In this document: positions 27,517 to 36,344 of the stretch, one piece after another | Numbering within the stretch: the stretch's first letter is position 1 | Layout: the number at the start of each line of letters is the position of its first letter | Notes under the pieces: generated by a model | The model's database searches: none | What the model was told of the DNA's origin: nothing | The model's input: only the letters and a program-made list of their open reading frames with translations | NCBI RefSeq assembly: GCF_014534655.1 | Contig: NZ_JACVVD010000016.1 | Location: 33,795 to 97,794 of the forward strand | Source: Paenibacillus sedimenti | Lineage (GTDB): Bacteria; Bacillota; Bacilli; Paenibacillales; NBRC-103111 | Direction of reading: 5' to 3' | DNA length: 64,000 nt | Made by a program: the position numbers and the translations under genes

Positions 27517-27912
27517 CTATCTTTTTTCGTCAACTAACAAGCCAGCCATCTCCCAAACCTTGGCCAGAAAATCGAGACTTTTCTCAGGGGGAAGTTCTCT
27601 GATGACCTCGCCACTCTCCCGATCCTTGACCTTCACCATAATTTTTTTCGTTTGATCATGAATTGAGAATTCCAAAGATGTGGAAGTGCCCTCCATCGCT
27701 TTGATAGCCCTTTCGACGGCACGAATTAATTGCTCGTCACTGATTGTAATTTGGTCTCCTTGTAACTCGGCTTGTCTCATTTCTTTAACCGAATGAATGG
27801 AAGATACCGTCTCTGTTTGGGAATATGTTGTTTTCACTTTAGATTCCGGTACAGTCCGTTCCGCACCAAGCGATCTGATTACTTCTCCGCCAATGGACAT
27901 GTCTGAACTCAT
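27517..27912 (-). CDS. flaG: FlaG-family flagellar protein
   Basis: 131 residues. A variable N-terminus leads into the FlaG domain (~65-131; LEFSIHDQTKKIMVKVKDRESGEVIRELPPEKSL in essence, key residues D, V, D, G, VIRE-PPE, LD). FlaG affects filament length in several bacteria; its mechanism is unclear. The start at 27912 has GGAGGG eight bases upstream. It follows a sigma-D-like promoter and opens the flaG-fliD-fliS-fliT operon. Confidence 0.92.
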   Translation of the reverse strand: MSSDMSIGGEVIRSLGAERTVPESKVKTTYSQTETVSSIHSVKEMRQAELQGDQITISDEQLIRAVERAIKAMEGTSTSLEFSIHDQTKKIMVKVKDRESGEVIRELPPEKSLDFLAKVWEMAGLLVDEKR

Positions 27913-27950
27913 ATTGAGAACCCTCCACACTGATATAGTCGTACTACTTA

Positions 27951-27978
27951 TATCGGCAGCAACAGGAGGATGTTTTAG
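27951..27978 (-). promoter_or_regulatory. Sigma-D-like promoter of flaG-fliDST
   Basis: Minus strand: -35 TAAA (27975-27978), 16-bp spacer, -10 GCCGATAT (27951-27958), a full match to the sigma-D -10. About 40 bp before the flaG start. Confidence 0.85.
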
Positions 27979-28022
27979 ATTGAATTTTTAATAAACTTAA
28001 ATTTTTCCATTAACATGAATCC

Positions 28023-28601
28023 TTATAGGAGTTGAGTTGCTTTTCCATCAGTCAGCATATAAGATCTGCCACATCCACATTTCGAGTTCATTTGAGAATC
28101 AAATGTGAGTCGCTCCCCGCAATCGCACACCCATCCGATGATCTTAGCCGGCACACCCGCCACTAGCGCATAATCAGGAACATCTTTTGTCACAACTGCT
28201 CCTGCGGCGACCATTGCTGATTTACCAATGGTACCTCCACAGACAACCGTAGAGTTAGCTCCAAGGGACGCACCTTGTTTAATAAGTGTTGGTAAGTAGG
28301 CCTCACTGGTATTTCGGGGAAATGCAGAACGCGGCGTCTTTACATTGGTAAACACCATGCTCGGACCGCAGAATACGTCATCTTCCAGAATAACCCCTTC
28401 GTATAAGGAGACGTTATTTTGAATTTTGACGTTATTGCCTACTTTAACGTTACTTGCAACAAATACGTTTTGCCCCAAATTGCAGCTCTCTCCAATGACT
28501 GCACCGCTCATAATGTGAGAGAAGTGCCAAATTTTCGTGTTCTTGCCGATTACAGCCCCCTCGTCGACAACAGAAGAAGGGTGAAGGAAATATTCACTCA
28601 T
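28023..28601 (-). CDS. Left-handed beta-helix N-acetyltransferase (WbpD/WlbB type)
   Basis: 192 residues of hexapeptide repeats ([LIV]-G-x4), with IWHFSHIM, FTNVKTPRSAFPRN and GASLGANSTVVCG, the pattern of UDP-2-acetamido-3-amino-2,3-dideoxy-glucuronate N-acetyltransferases. The tail carries four Cys (CDCGERL...CGCG), a likely zinc knuckle. By family knowledge it acetylates the 3-amino group of a UDP-diamino-uronic acid. It overlaps the upstream oxidoreductase by 8 bp and is the last gene of the sugar island. Confidence 0.85.
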   Translation of the reverse strand: MSEYFLHPSSVVDEGAVIGKNTKIWHFSHIMSGAVIGESCNLGQNVFVASNVKVGNNVKIQNNVSLYEGVILEDDVFCGPSMVFTNVKTPRSAFPRNTSEAYLPTLIKQGASLGANSTVVCGGTIGKSAMVAAGAVVTKDVPDYALVAGVPAKIIGWVCDCGERLTFDSQMNSKCGCGRSYMLTDGKATQLL

Positions 28602-29556
28602 CGCGGTTCAATCCTTTCAAACTTTTTGAAGCTTCCTCCAAAATGCGGATAACCTCCAAACCATTGGCCCCATCAGAAATAGGCTGTTTCCTCTCGGTAA
28701 TACACTCCAGAAAATGTGCACATTCCAACTTTAAGGGCTGATCAGCCCCCTCAAACACAACTTCGCATCCATCGTCCCAATTAGAAAGATCGGAGCGAAC
28801 TCCTTTACGGTGTAGCGTGACAGTTTGCCGCTCTTCGTCATAAACCAGCATTCCGCAGTCCCCGACAGCAACCAAGCGGCGCCTTAATTCAGGCCAAAGC
28901 CAGGAGGTATGCAAATGCGCTGAAATTCCATTGTTAAACGACAGGTGCAAATATACATCATCTTCAATATCCAATTGAAGTATCGCCTGGCCGCTGACCG
29001 ATAAAGCTCTAGGCGGTTGTCCGATCAAATAGAGAAACACTGCAATATCGTGCACGCCGAAGCTCCACAGCACATTTTCGACAGATCGAACCCTGCCTAG
29101 CTTCATCCGTTCCTGATGAAGAGATTTCAAAGCGCCGATCACGCCTTGATCTATCAATGACTTCATCTTTTGGATTGCCGGTTGATACATCAGCAGGTGC
29201 CCTACCATTAAGATGCGCTGATGTCGTTCTGCAATGGCTATAAGTTCGTTGGCATCGTGAGAAGAGAGTGTAATCGGCTTTTCCACAAACACATCCTTAC
29301 CTGCTTCCAGGGCATAAACAGCAACTTCATAATGAGTATGCGCAGGTGTAGCAATGACAACACCCGCAGATTCCGTTTTCGCAATCGCTTCTTTATAGTC
29401 TTCATACAGTGGAATATCCGGGTAGTTAACGGATAAACTTTCCCGCAAGCCTTTATCGAACTCGGCCACAGCGGCAAGAGCATGTAATTCATTAAATGTA
29501 CGAACCAGGTTCTTCCCCCACTGACCCGCTCCGATCACGATAACTCGCTGCCCCAT
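28594..29556 (-). CDS. Gfo/Idh/MocA-family oxidoreductase (WbpB/WlbA-like)
   Basis: 320 residues. N-terminal Rossmann fold (GAGQWGKNLVR), EKPITLSSHDA motif with the EKP signature, then the alpha/beta substrate domain. Placed between a nucleotide-sugar dehydrogenase and a WbpD-type acetyltransferase, it fits the C3 oxidation of UDP-GlcNAc-uronic acid that prepares transamination. A second member of the same superfamily is at 36345, so the split of tasks between them is unresolved. Confidence 0.82.
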   Translation of the reverse strand: MGQRVIVIGAGQWGKNLVRTFNELHALAAVAEFDKGLRESLSVNYPDIPLYEDYKEAIAKTESAGVVIATPAHTHYEVAVYALEAGKDVFVEKPITLSSHDANELIAIAERHQRILMVGHLLMYQPAIQKMKSLIDQGVIGALKSLHQERMKLGRVRSVENVLWSFGVHDIAVFLYLIGQPPRALSVSGQAILQLDIEDDVYLHLSFNNGISAHLHTSWLWPELRRRLVAVGDCGMLVYDEERQTVTLHRKGVRSDLSNWDDGCEVVFEGADQPLKLECAHFLECITERKQPISDGANGLEVIRILEEASKSLKGLNRDE

Positions 29557-29565
29557 ATAGTCTCC

Positions 29566-30882
29566 TTATAACCGGTATATTTTGCTACCAATCGTTCTTC
29601 GATCCTTCAATGCGTTCCGTGTATCGAAGATCACCTTGGAATGTTGCGCAATCATTTCGTAGTTAAAATTGGTATGATCTGTCGTAATGACCACAACATC
29701 GGCCGCCTCTAGGTTATCAACCATAAGCGGAACCCCTTCATATTTCCTTCCGCGATAAGCAAACCCTGAGATATGAGTGTCACTAAATATAACTTTAGCT
29801 CCCTTCTTCTCAAGAATATCCATAATTTTGAGGACCGGGGATTCACGGAAATCGTCTATATCTTTTTTGTAGGCTACACCCAGCAAGTAAACAGTCGATC
29901 CTTTAATTGGCTTGGTTTCTTCATTAAGAATCTGACTTATTCTCTCTACTACAAACTCAGGCATACTATTGTTAATCTCACCAGCGACTTCAATCAATCG
30001 CGTGTGATAATTGTATTCACGTGCTTTCCATGTTAAGTACCAAGGATCGATCGGGATGCAGTGACCACCAAGTCCCGGACCAGGATAAAATGCCATGAAT
30101 CCGTATGGCTTGGTTTTCGCCGCATCGATTACTTCCCAAACATCAATACCCATTCTGTCGCATAGTATAGCCATTTCGTTGGCGAGGGCAATATTAATGT
30201 TACGGAAAGTATTCTCCAGTATTTTTTCCATTTCCGCCACAGCTGGTCGCGAAACCCGGTGCACCGCACCTTCAAGCACTTGTTCGTATAAAGTAGCCGC
30301 AACTTCTGTACATGCAGTTGTCATGCCCCCCACGACCTTCGGGGTATTCTTCGTGTTGAAATTTTTATTACCTGGATCTACCCTTTCAGGGGAGTACGCA
30401 AGAAAGAAATCAGTGCCGCACTTTAGGCCGCTGCTTTCAAGAATGGGCTTTACCACTTCTTCCGTCGTGCCAGGGTAGGTAGTACTTTCCAACACAACTA
30501 ACATACCAGGACGCAAATATTTCGCAATCTGCTCCGTAGACGATTTAACGTAGCTAATATCAGGCTGCTGGTATTCATCAAGTGGAGTTGGGACACAAAT
30601 CGCTACCACATCAAGATGATTAATTTCGCTGTAATCGGTTGTTGCACGTACACGCCCATCTTTGACCAATTCTCTTAGTTCGTCTTCTACTACATCGCCG
30701 ATATAATTAATACCTTGATTGACCATATCGACACGATTTTGCTGCACGTCAAACCCAATAACATGATAACCGGTTTTTGCTTTTTCGACAGATAAAGGCA
30801 ACCCCACATAACCAAGACCAATAACACCGAGAACGGCCGACCTGTCGTTCAGCTTTTCAAGTAATTTCTTATCGATGTTCAT
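29566..30882 (-). CDS. UDP-N-acetylhexosamine 6-dehydrogenase (WbpA-like)
   Basis: 438 residues. UDP-glucose/GDP-mannose dehydrogenase superfamily: GLGYVGLPLS (NAD loop), LESTTYPGTTEEV, and GPGLGGHCIPIDPWYL with the catalytic Cys. It oxidises C6 of a UDP-HexNAc to a carboxylate in two steps. The IPIDPWYL form is that of WbpA/WbpO/TuaD-like HexNAc enzymes. ATG 30882 has AAAGGAG six bases upstream. First step of the inferred diamino-uronic acid route. Confidence 0.88.
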   Translation of the reverse strand: MNIDKKLLEKLNDRSAVLGVIGLGYVGLPLSVEKAKTGYHVIGFDVQQNRVDMVNQGINYIGDVVEDELRELVKDGRVRATTDYSEINHLDVVAICVPTPLDEYQQPDISYVKSSTEQIAKYLRPGMLVVLESTTYPGTTEEVVKPILESSGLKCGTDFFLAYSPERVDPGNKNFNTKNTPKVVGGMTTACTEVAATLYEQVLEGAVHRVSRPAVAEMEKILENTFRNINIALANEMAILCDRMGIDVWEVIDAAKTKPYGFMAFYPGPGLGGHCIPIDPWYLTWKAREYNYHTRLIEVAGEINNSMPEFVVERISQILNEETKPIKGSTVYLLGVAYKKDIDDFRESPVLKIMDILEKKGAKVIFSDTHISGFAYRGRKYEGVPLMVDNLEAADVVVITTDHTNFNYEMIAQHSKVIFDTRNALKDRRTIGSKIYRL

Positions 30883-30926
30883 GAGTTCTCCTTTATGGCC
30901 TTTCACGGCTATTTTAAATTTAGCTG

Positions 30927-31694
30927 CTACTTCCTGTTCAATGCACTATCTAGTTGCTTTTTATCAGGAAAATTAACTAACACGCCCATCCCTTTATTCT
31001 GGAAAACAACCATGCTCCCAATACTAACCGCGGATGCTGACCCGTTAGTAACTACCTCCGCAATATGTTCAATTCGACCGGCTCCACCATGAGCAATAAC
31101 TGGAATCCCTACAGCATCCGATACCATTTTTACCAGAGATGTATCGAATCCGCTCCATGTGCCTTCTCGATCAATATTCGTTAGAATAATTTCGCCAGCA
31201 CCAAGCTCTTCTACATACTTGGCCCATTCCAGCAACTTGACTTTTTGCTTTTGAGTACCCGAATGCGAGTAAACGGTATACCCGCTTAATAAACCCTTGC
31301 GAACATCAATAGAAGCGACTATGCTTTGTGAGCCAAACGTATTTGCAATATCCAAAATTAATTGCGGTTTAGAAAATAAGATACTATTCAACACTATTTT
31401 TTCAAAGCCAGTAAAGAACAATTTTTCTGTTTGTTCCAGGGAGGTGATTCCTCCTCCATAGGAAAGAGGCATAAAACATTCGCTAACCAGGGATCCCAGT
31501 ATCTTGTAATTGGGTTCCCTGCCTTCGCGACTTGCGGTAATATCGAGAATCATCATCTCATCAACTTCAAGCTCATTAAAAATTCGGCACGTATTGAGAG
31601 GATCACCGATATAGGTGAATTTATCGAATTTCGTTGGCTTTACAAGTGAGCTGTCGCGCAACAGCAAGCATGGAATTATTCGTGTACGTAACAT
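30927..31694 (-). CDS. HisF-like synthase subunit of a sugar amidotransferase
   Basis: 255 residues, a HisF-type TIM barrel (IIPCLLLRD, DITASREGREP, PLSYGGGI, GAGEIILTNIDREGTWSG, PVIAHGGAGR). The catalytic Asp of true HisF (position 11, normally CLDV) is Leu here, while the second Asp (ASIDVRK) is kept. This, and the absence of any his gene nearby, argue against histidine synthesis. In Pseudomonas O5-type clusters HisF2/HisH2 work with WbpG to install an amidino group. Downstream of the HisH-like gene. Confidence 0.83.
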   Translation of the reverse strand: MLRTRIIPCLLLRDSSLVKPTKFDKFTYIGDPLNTCRIFNELEVDEMMILDITASREGREPNYKILGSLVSECFMPLSYGGGITSLEQTEKLFFTGFEKIVLNSILFSKPQLILDIANTFGSQSIVASIDVRKGLLSGYTVYSHSGTQKQKVKLLEWAKYVEELGAGEIILTNIDREGTWSGFDTSLVKMVSDAVGIPVIAHGGAGRIEHIAEVVTNGSASAVSIGSMVVFQNKGMGVLVNFPDKKQLDSALNRK

Positions 31695-31734
31695 GGCATC
31701 ACCATTCCCTCCATCACAATCGGATGGCTTTCAG

Positions 31735-32346
31735 TTATAAATCGGCAAAATTGCGTAATAACTTCATACCAAATTTATGGCTTTTTTCAGGATGAAATTG
31801 TACACCGTAAATGTTATCTTTTTGGATGCCGGAATCGTAAGTAACCCCATAGTCGGTTCTTAACATGGAGTTTGCTGCATCTTTGACATGAACACAATAA
31901 GAATGGACAAAATAAAACCGGAACTCATCATCAAAGCCTTGGGTAAGCGGACTTGAATTCGATACGCTCACCAAGTTCCATCCCATATGTGGAACCTTAA
32001 GTTCAGGACGTTCCGGAAAATGGAATCTTGTTGTCTCCGCATCAATCCATCCTAACCCTTTCAATGTGCCTTCTTCGCTGCCATTCGTCAGTAACTGCAT
32101 TCCTAGGCAGATTCCGAGTATAGGCGTTTTTTCCATTAGCACTTTTTTATCCAATACATCTCTCAATTGAAGCGCGTCTATCTTCTTCATTGCTGCATCA
32201 AAATGCCCAACGCCCGGGAGAATGAGTTTAGTCGCTTGCTCAATCATCTGAATATCGGATGTAATGGTTGCTTCAACGCCCAGCCGCTTGAACATATTCA
32301 CGATGGAACCTAGATTGCCAAGTCCGTAGTTAACGATTGTAATCAA
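31735..32346 (-). CDS. HisH-like glutamine amidotransferase subunit
   Basis: 203 residues, class I glutaminase. The triad is intact: Cys in GICLGMQLL, His and Glu in VQFHPEKS. It releases ammonia from glutamine and channels it to a partner. Context (WbpG-like gene 10 bp upstream, HisF-like gene 40 bp downstream) puts it in the sugar amidotransferase set rather than histidine synthesis. TTG start after GAGGG. Confidence 0.85.
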   Translation of the reverse strand: MITIVNYGLGNLGSIVNMFKRLGVEATITSDIQMIEQATKLILPGVGHFDAAMKKIDALQLRDVLDKKVLMEKTPILGICLGMQLLTNGSEEGTLKGLGWIDAETTRFHFPERPELKVPHMGWNLVSVSNSSPLTQGFDDEFRFYFVHSYCVHVKDAANSMLRTDYGVTYDSGIQKDNIYGVQFHPEKSHKFGMKLLRNFADL

Positions 32347-32356
32347 ACTAATCCCT

Positions 32357-33535
32357 CTACTTTTCTCTAGTATCCTTCGATGTATACTTTACATAGAAAC
32401 TCATAGGTACTAAATTTGCCTTGGCCAGCATATAAAAGAGCGGACGAAGTGTTTCAAACAACGGTTTGTATGTTTTATAATCTCTATACGTTTTGTTTGG
32501 AATTCTCATTAGCTCTTCTAACTGTGCGTCAGTAAGATTCATACGTTCTTTAAAGTAGTCGAGCAATCCCTCTTCTGCCTGTGGTGCATGATTAAAGAAT
32601 ATGTCTATCGCCTTATCTCGGGGCATAAGGCCCGATCTGGCAGCGGCAGAAAGACTCAAGTTACGGTTATCAATACCAAACTTCTGATAATTGTAGTAGG
32701 TATGCTGCATAGCGGTTATTCTATTCTCTAAGTGATGGCCGCCATAATATTCCCAGCCGAACTCCTTTTGCAAATATTCGCGGGCTTCTTCCTTGGAATA
32801 GTCTATATACCAGAATGGGCGTATTTTTCTGATCCGTTTAAATAAAGTCCACTTCATGAAAGATACAAAATCCATCAATGGATAAGTTTTCATTGGTAAT
32901 TTACCAAACTGTTTATGGATTGATTTGATATATTTGCCGTCAAAGTACATGCTTCCGATCGGGGCTATACCCTCTGTGACAAAGGAATGACCTTCAATAA
33001 CATATTTAACTCCGAATTTGGAAGCGGCTCGATACATAACTTCTGCTAAAGCCAGGTCGGTAGACGCATCAAGTTCTGGTACACCAGCCTTCATGAAGGA
33101 TAGAAAAATGTCATCTGCTTCTTTGTTATCAACAACATAAGTAAATAAATCGACGTTAAGCTTGCCAAGAACCTTACGAATATTTTCAGTGGCAATAGCC
33201 GTATTCCATGTATTGTCGTAATGTACGGCAAGTGGTCTTAAACCCCATTCAATCACCTTTGCCAAAAGAAACGAAGAGTCTGTCCCACCGGAAACGCCAA
33301 TGACACAATCATATTTCTTGCCTCTACCGTCTTTCTTTATTTGTTCTATGATTTCATTCAACTTGTTGATACCTTCCGATTTACCGGTTTGGTATTGTTC
33401 CAGCAAGTTATCCATCGTATAGCAAAAGTTGCATACTCCTTTATCGTCAAAGGATATACCGCTGATCGTTTCGTCATTGATACAACGACTACATACCTGC
33501 AGCTCTTTACCTTTATGAGTAATGGTAGCTTTCAT
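32357..33535 (-). CDS. N-acetyl sugar amidotransferase (WbpG/PseA family)
   Basis: 392 residues. An N-terminal zinc-type Cys set (CSRC, CNFC) and an ATP-pyrophosphatase PP-loop (GVSGGTDSSFLL) are followed by the family's HSFVTEGIAPIG region and GGHHLENR. The family activates an N-acetyl amide with ATP and replaces its oxygen with nitrogen to give acetamidino. Ammonia would come from the adjacent HisH/HisF pair. ATG start with GGGAGG four bases upstream. The substrate here is inferred, not shown. Confidence 0.88.
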   Translation of the reverse strand: MKATITHKGKELQVCSRCINDETISGISFDDKGVCNFCYTMDNLLEQYQTGKSEGINKLNEIIEQIKKDGRGKKYDCVIGVSGGTDSSFLLAKVIEWGLRPLAVHYDNTWNTAIATENIRKVLGKLNVDLFTYVVDNKEADDIFLSFMKAGVPELDASTDLALAEVMYRAASKFGVKYVIEGHSFVTEGIAPIGSMYFDGKYIKSIHKQFGKLPMKTYPLMDFVSFMKWTLFKRIRKIRPFWYIDYSKEEAREYLQKEFGWEYYGGHHLENRITAMQHTYYNYQKFGIDNRNLSLSAAARSGLMPRDKAIDIFFNHAPQAEEGLLDYFKERMNLTDAQLEELMRIPNKTYRDYKTYKPLFETLRPLFYMLAKANLVPMSFYVKYTSKDTREK

Positions 33536-33558
33536 TGTACCTCCCGAAAATAATACTT

Positions 33559-34110
33559 TTACTCTTTAGAACTGTAATCCAACTCAATTTCTCCATCCGC
33601 TCCAAAATGAACTTCACCTATCTTTTTCGCAGGAGTACCGGCAATAATTGTGTAGTCAGGAAAGCTTTTATTAACAAAACTATTGGCTCCTACAACACAG
33701 CCATTTCCTATTGTTACGCCCATAGAAATAATGCACATAGGAGCAATATAGCAATTGTCACCGATTTTAGTAGCACCTGATACCTTCCCGTGTTTTCCAC
33801 CGGATAACGACCATTTAACCGTGTCATGCGTATAAATTTGGACGCCAGATGAAATGCTGCAAAAATCTCCGATGGACAGTCCCCCACCCGAACCGTCCAG
33901 CAAGGTATACGGGCCTACCCAAGTATTTTTGCCAATCTTGACATCGCCAAGGAGCATGCAGGAGTCATAAATACTTGTGCCTTCGCCGGCACCAACATAT
34001 TTCGCCTTCTCCCATCGGTCGAATAGCAATTCATTACTGGGTAAAACCCTATTCCAATCCAGCTTCATTTGATCCCGCTTTTGGTTTAATTCATGGAAGG
34101 AAGAGCTCAT
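33559..34110 (-). CDS. Hexapeptide-repeat acyltransferase
   Basis: 183 residues. A short helical N-terminus (~1-35) leads into a left-handed beta-helix (GDVKIGKNTWVGPY, IGDFCSISSGVQIYTHD, IGDNCYIAPMCIISMGV). The HD in YTHDTV and the closing PAKKIGEV are typical of O- or N-acetyltransferases of the maa/LpxA superfamily. It differs from the WbpD-type genes at 28023 and 37457, so it probably acts on another sugar or position. Overlaps the epimerase gene by 4 bp. Confidence 0.8.
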   Translation of the reverse strand: MSSSFHELNQKRDQMKLDWNRVLPSNELLFDRWEKAKYVGAGEGTSIYDSCMLLGDVKIGKNTWVGPYTLLDGSGGGLSIGDFCSISSGVQIYTHDTVKWSLSGGKHGKVSGATKIGDNCYIAPMCIISMGVTIGNGCVVGANSFVNKSFPDYTIIAGTPAKKIGEVHFGADGEIELDYSSKE

Positions 34111-35087
34111 ACATGCAGGCTCCTGAGAGAGTTCGAATACCAGTCAAGGGTGATTTTAAGCCCATCGACAAAATCATATTCTGGCGTAAAGTGCAACACC
34201 TCTTTAGCAAGCTCAGAAGAAGCGCACAACTTTTTAACATCTGATTTCCGTTCCGGCCTTCTTTCAATTTCACCTTTATAGTCATAATAGTTGCATATCT
34301 CTTGAATAAGCTTATTAATGGAAATGTCATAACCCGATCCAAGGTTAATGATCTTTCCTCTGGACGCCGTATTTTCATAAGCCATCAACAATGCTCTCAC
34401 CGTATCATTTACAAATATGAAGTCCCTTGTCTGCTCACCGTCACCTTCGATCACGGGCTTCTCCCCAAGAGCAATACGCTTAGCGGTTAGCGGGATGATG
34501 GCTGCAAGCGAACCTTCTGCATTTTGCCTAGGGCCATAGTTGTTAAAAGGTCTTATTATGGTACAATCGATATTTTCGGTGTTGTAGAAAGATTGCACCA
34601 TCAAGTCCGCCGCGGCTTTTCCGGCAGCATAAGGCGTAGTGGGATTCAAAGGATGATTCTCATCCATTGGTGAATATTGCGCGGTACCATATGCTTCTGA
34701 TGAGGACACATGTACGAGTGTCTTGTACGCGCCTGACTTTATAAGTTCCAGCAGCACATTTGCTATTTCGACATTAACCATATACGCATCGAACGGATTA
34801 AAGAAGGAGTAATTCAATGCGATTGTAGCCATATTGAAAACAACTTCAATCTTTTCTCTTTCTATTACGGATCGTACAACGCCAAAATGTCTGGCATCAT
34901 CTCGGTATACGACAAAACGGTCGTCTGCTGAAGCATCTTTAATATTCTCATTCTTGCCAAGAAAAAAATTATCCAGCACAACTACTTTGCTGGCTCCCCG
35001 AATTAATAACAAGTCGCATAAATGACTTCCAATGAAGCCGGCTCCCCCTGTTACAAGAACACGTTTTCCTGCTATGTCTACCATCAT
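34107..35087 (-). CDS. NAD-dependent sugar epimerase/dehydratase (extended SDR)
   Basis: 326 residues. GGAGFIGSHL nucleotide loop, the catalytic Ser in SSSEAYG and the YAAGK (Tyr-x3-Lys) pair, and the RPFNNYGPRQ and GDGEQTRDFIFV motifs. It belongs to the nucleotide-sugar epimerase/4,6-dehydratase group; exact product unknown. Two ATGs in a row follow GGAGG; the second (35084) has the better spacing. The neighbouring DegT gene could use a keto product of it. Confidence 0.85.
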   Translation of the reverse strand: MMVDIAGKRVLVTGGAGFIGSHLCDLLLIRGASKVVVLDNFFLGKNENIKDASADDRFVVYRDDARHFGVVRSVIEREKIEVVFNMATIALNYSFFNPFDAYMVNVEIANVLLELIKSGAYKTLVHVSSSEAYGTAQYSPMDENHPLNPTTPYAAGKAAADLMVQSFYNTENIDCTIIRPFNNYGPRQNAEGSLAAIIPLTAKRIALGEKPVIEGDGEQTRDFIFVNDTVRALLMAYENTASRGKIINLGSGYDISINKLIQEICNYYDYKGEIERRPERKSDVKKLCASSELAKEVLHFTPEYDFVDGLKITLDWYSNSLRSLHV

Positions 35088-35110
35088 AATTACCTCCGGT
35101 TATCCGACAA

Positions 35111-36337
35111 TTAAAGCAACTGCTCACGCACTTTTTGAATCATGGTAATAACATCCTCTTGATCTTCATCGCTCATCTGAACGTATAAGGGCAATGTTAT
35201 GGATAATCTGTCACAAACGTATGCCACAGGCAGATCTTGAGGTGTATAGCCATAGTTGTTTCTATAGTACCCTAACGTATGAACCGCATGTGTACCTTGT
35301 CGGGTTGAAATCCCGTTCTCCTCCAAGATAGCGAGTAAATCATTCCTAAAAGCCCCACACTTTTCGATATCATCAAAACCTAACACTTCTGGGTCCAGCA
35401 TACAAACATAAGACTGATAGGAGTGATAGTAATCTTCCGGTACTTTAGGTGTAATGAGAAACGGCAATTTATCATTTATTAATCTGTTGTAGATTGCAGC
35501 TCTCCGATTTCTTTCACTAAGCAGCCAGTCCAATTTCTTAGTTTGTACTAATCCTACTGCCGCTTGAATATCGTTCATGCGGTAATTATAGCCCACTTCA
35601 TTAAATTCGGGTAAGAGAAACCCTTTTCCAGAATGTCGTTGCTCCGCAGAAACGGATGCTCCATGACTTCGTAACGTTCGCATTCTGTCAGCCAGTGCAT
35701 CATCATTCGTTAAAATCATGCCGCCTTCACCAGTCGTAATGGACTTGCGAGGATGGAAGCTTAAGCAGGATACATGACCAAATCCGCCTTGATGAATGCC
35801 GCCAATCTTTGCACCAACCGCACATGCGGCATCTTCCAATACTTGAAGATTAAATTCAGCAGCGATTTTATTTATTCTATCCATGTCCGCACACAAACCA
35901 AATTGATGCACGGCTACAATACCCCATAATCGATTGCCCGTTTTAGCATTGTAAAGTCCGCCATCTTTGGGCGTATACTTATCCTTGATCAGGCGATATA
36001 TATAATCGGGATCAATATTATAAGTGTCTTTACAAATATCTGCTAAAACAGGTTCGGCTCCCGTCATTTTAATGGTGTTCACGGTAGCTACAAAAGTAAA
36101 AGAAGGTGCAATGACATCCATACCTTCTTGAATACCCAATACGACCATAGCTAAATGTAATGCAGTGGTGCAGGAGGTTGTAGCAATGCCATGGCGAACC
36201 CCTTCGTGAGCGGCAATTGCTTTTTCAAATTCAGCTACTTTTGGACCTTGAGCGACCCATCCGCTATCCAATACTTCACTTAAAGCATCCTTTTCATCTT
36301 GACTGAAATAGGGTATCATAACCGGGATTTTTTTCAT
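35111..36337 (-). CDS. DegT/DnrJ/EryC1-family sugar aminotransferase
   Basis: 408 residues. PLP-dependent: GSGWVAQG-like DSGWVAQGPKV, TTSCTTALH, EDAACAVGAK, and SFHPRKSITTGEGG with the Schiff-base Lys. An insertion around residues 115-140 (RLIKDKYTPKDGGLYNAK) makes it longer than the usual ~370. It would aminate a keto-sugar nucleotide. A second DegT gene sits at 37960, so two amino-sugars, or two steps, are likely made. Confidence 0.87.
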   Translation of the reverse strand: MKKIPVMIPYFSQDEKDALSEVLDSGWVAQGPKVAEFEKAIAAHEGVRHGIATTSCTTALHLAMVVLGIQEGMDVIAPSFTFVATVNTIKMTGAEPVLADICKDTYNIDPDYIYRLIKDKYTPKDGGLYNAKTGNRLWGIVAVHQFGLCADMDRINKIAAEFNLQVLEDAACAVGAKIGGIHQGGFGHVSCLSFHPRKSITTGEGGMILTNDDALADRMRTLRSHGASVSAEQRHSGKGFLLPEFNEVGYNYRMNDIQAAVGLVQTKKLDWLLSERNRRAAIYNRLINDKLPFLITPKVPEDYYHSYQSYVCMLDPEVLGFDDIEKCGAFRNDLLAILEENGISTRQGTHAVHTLGYYRNNYGYTPQDLPVAYVCDRLSITLPLYVQMSDEDQEDVITMIQKVREQLL

Positions 36338-36344
36338 TTCGTCA

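Noticed and set aside
30927..32346. Histidine biosynthesis genes hisF and hisH
   Set aside because: No other his genes are near, the HisF catalytic Asp is lost, and a WbpG-family gene adjoins them; the sugar amidotransferase reading fits better.
34107..36337. Complete legionaminic or pseudaminic acid pathway
   Set aside because: An SDR and DegT gene are present, but no NeuB-type synthase, CMP transferase or UDP-sugar hydrolase is found in the window.
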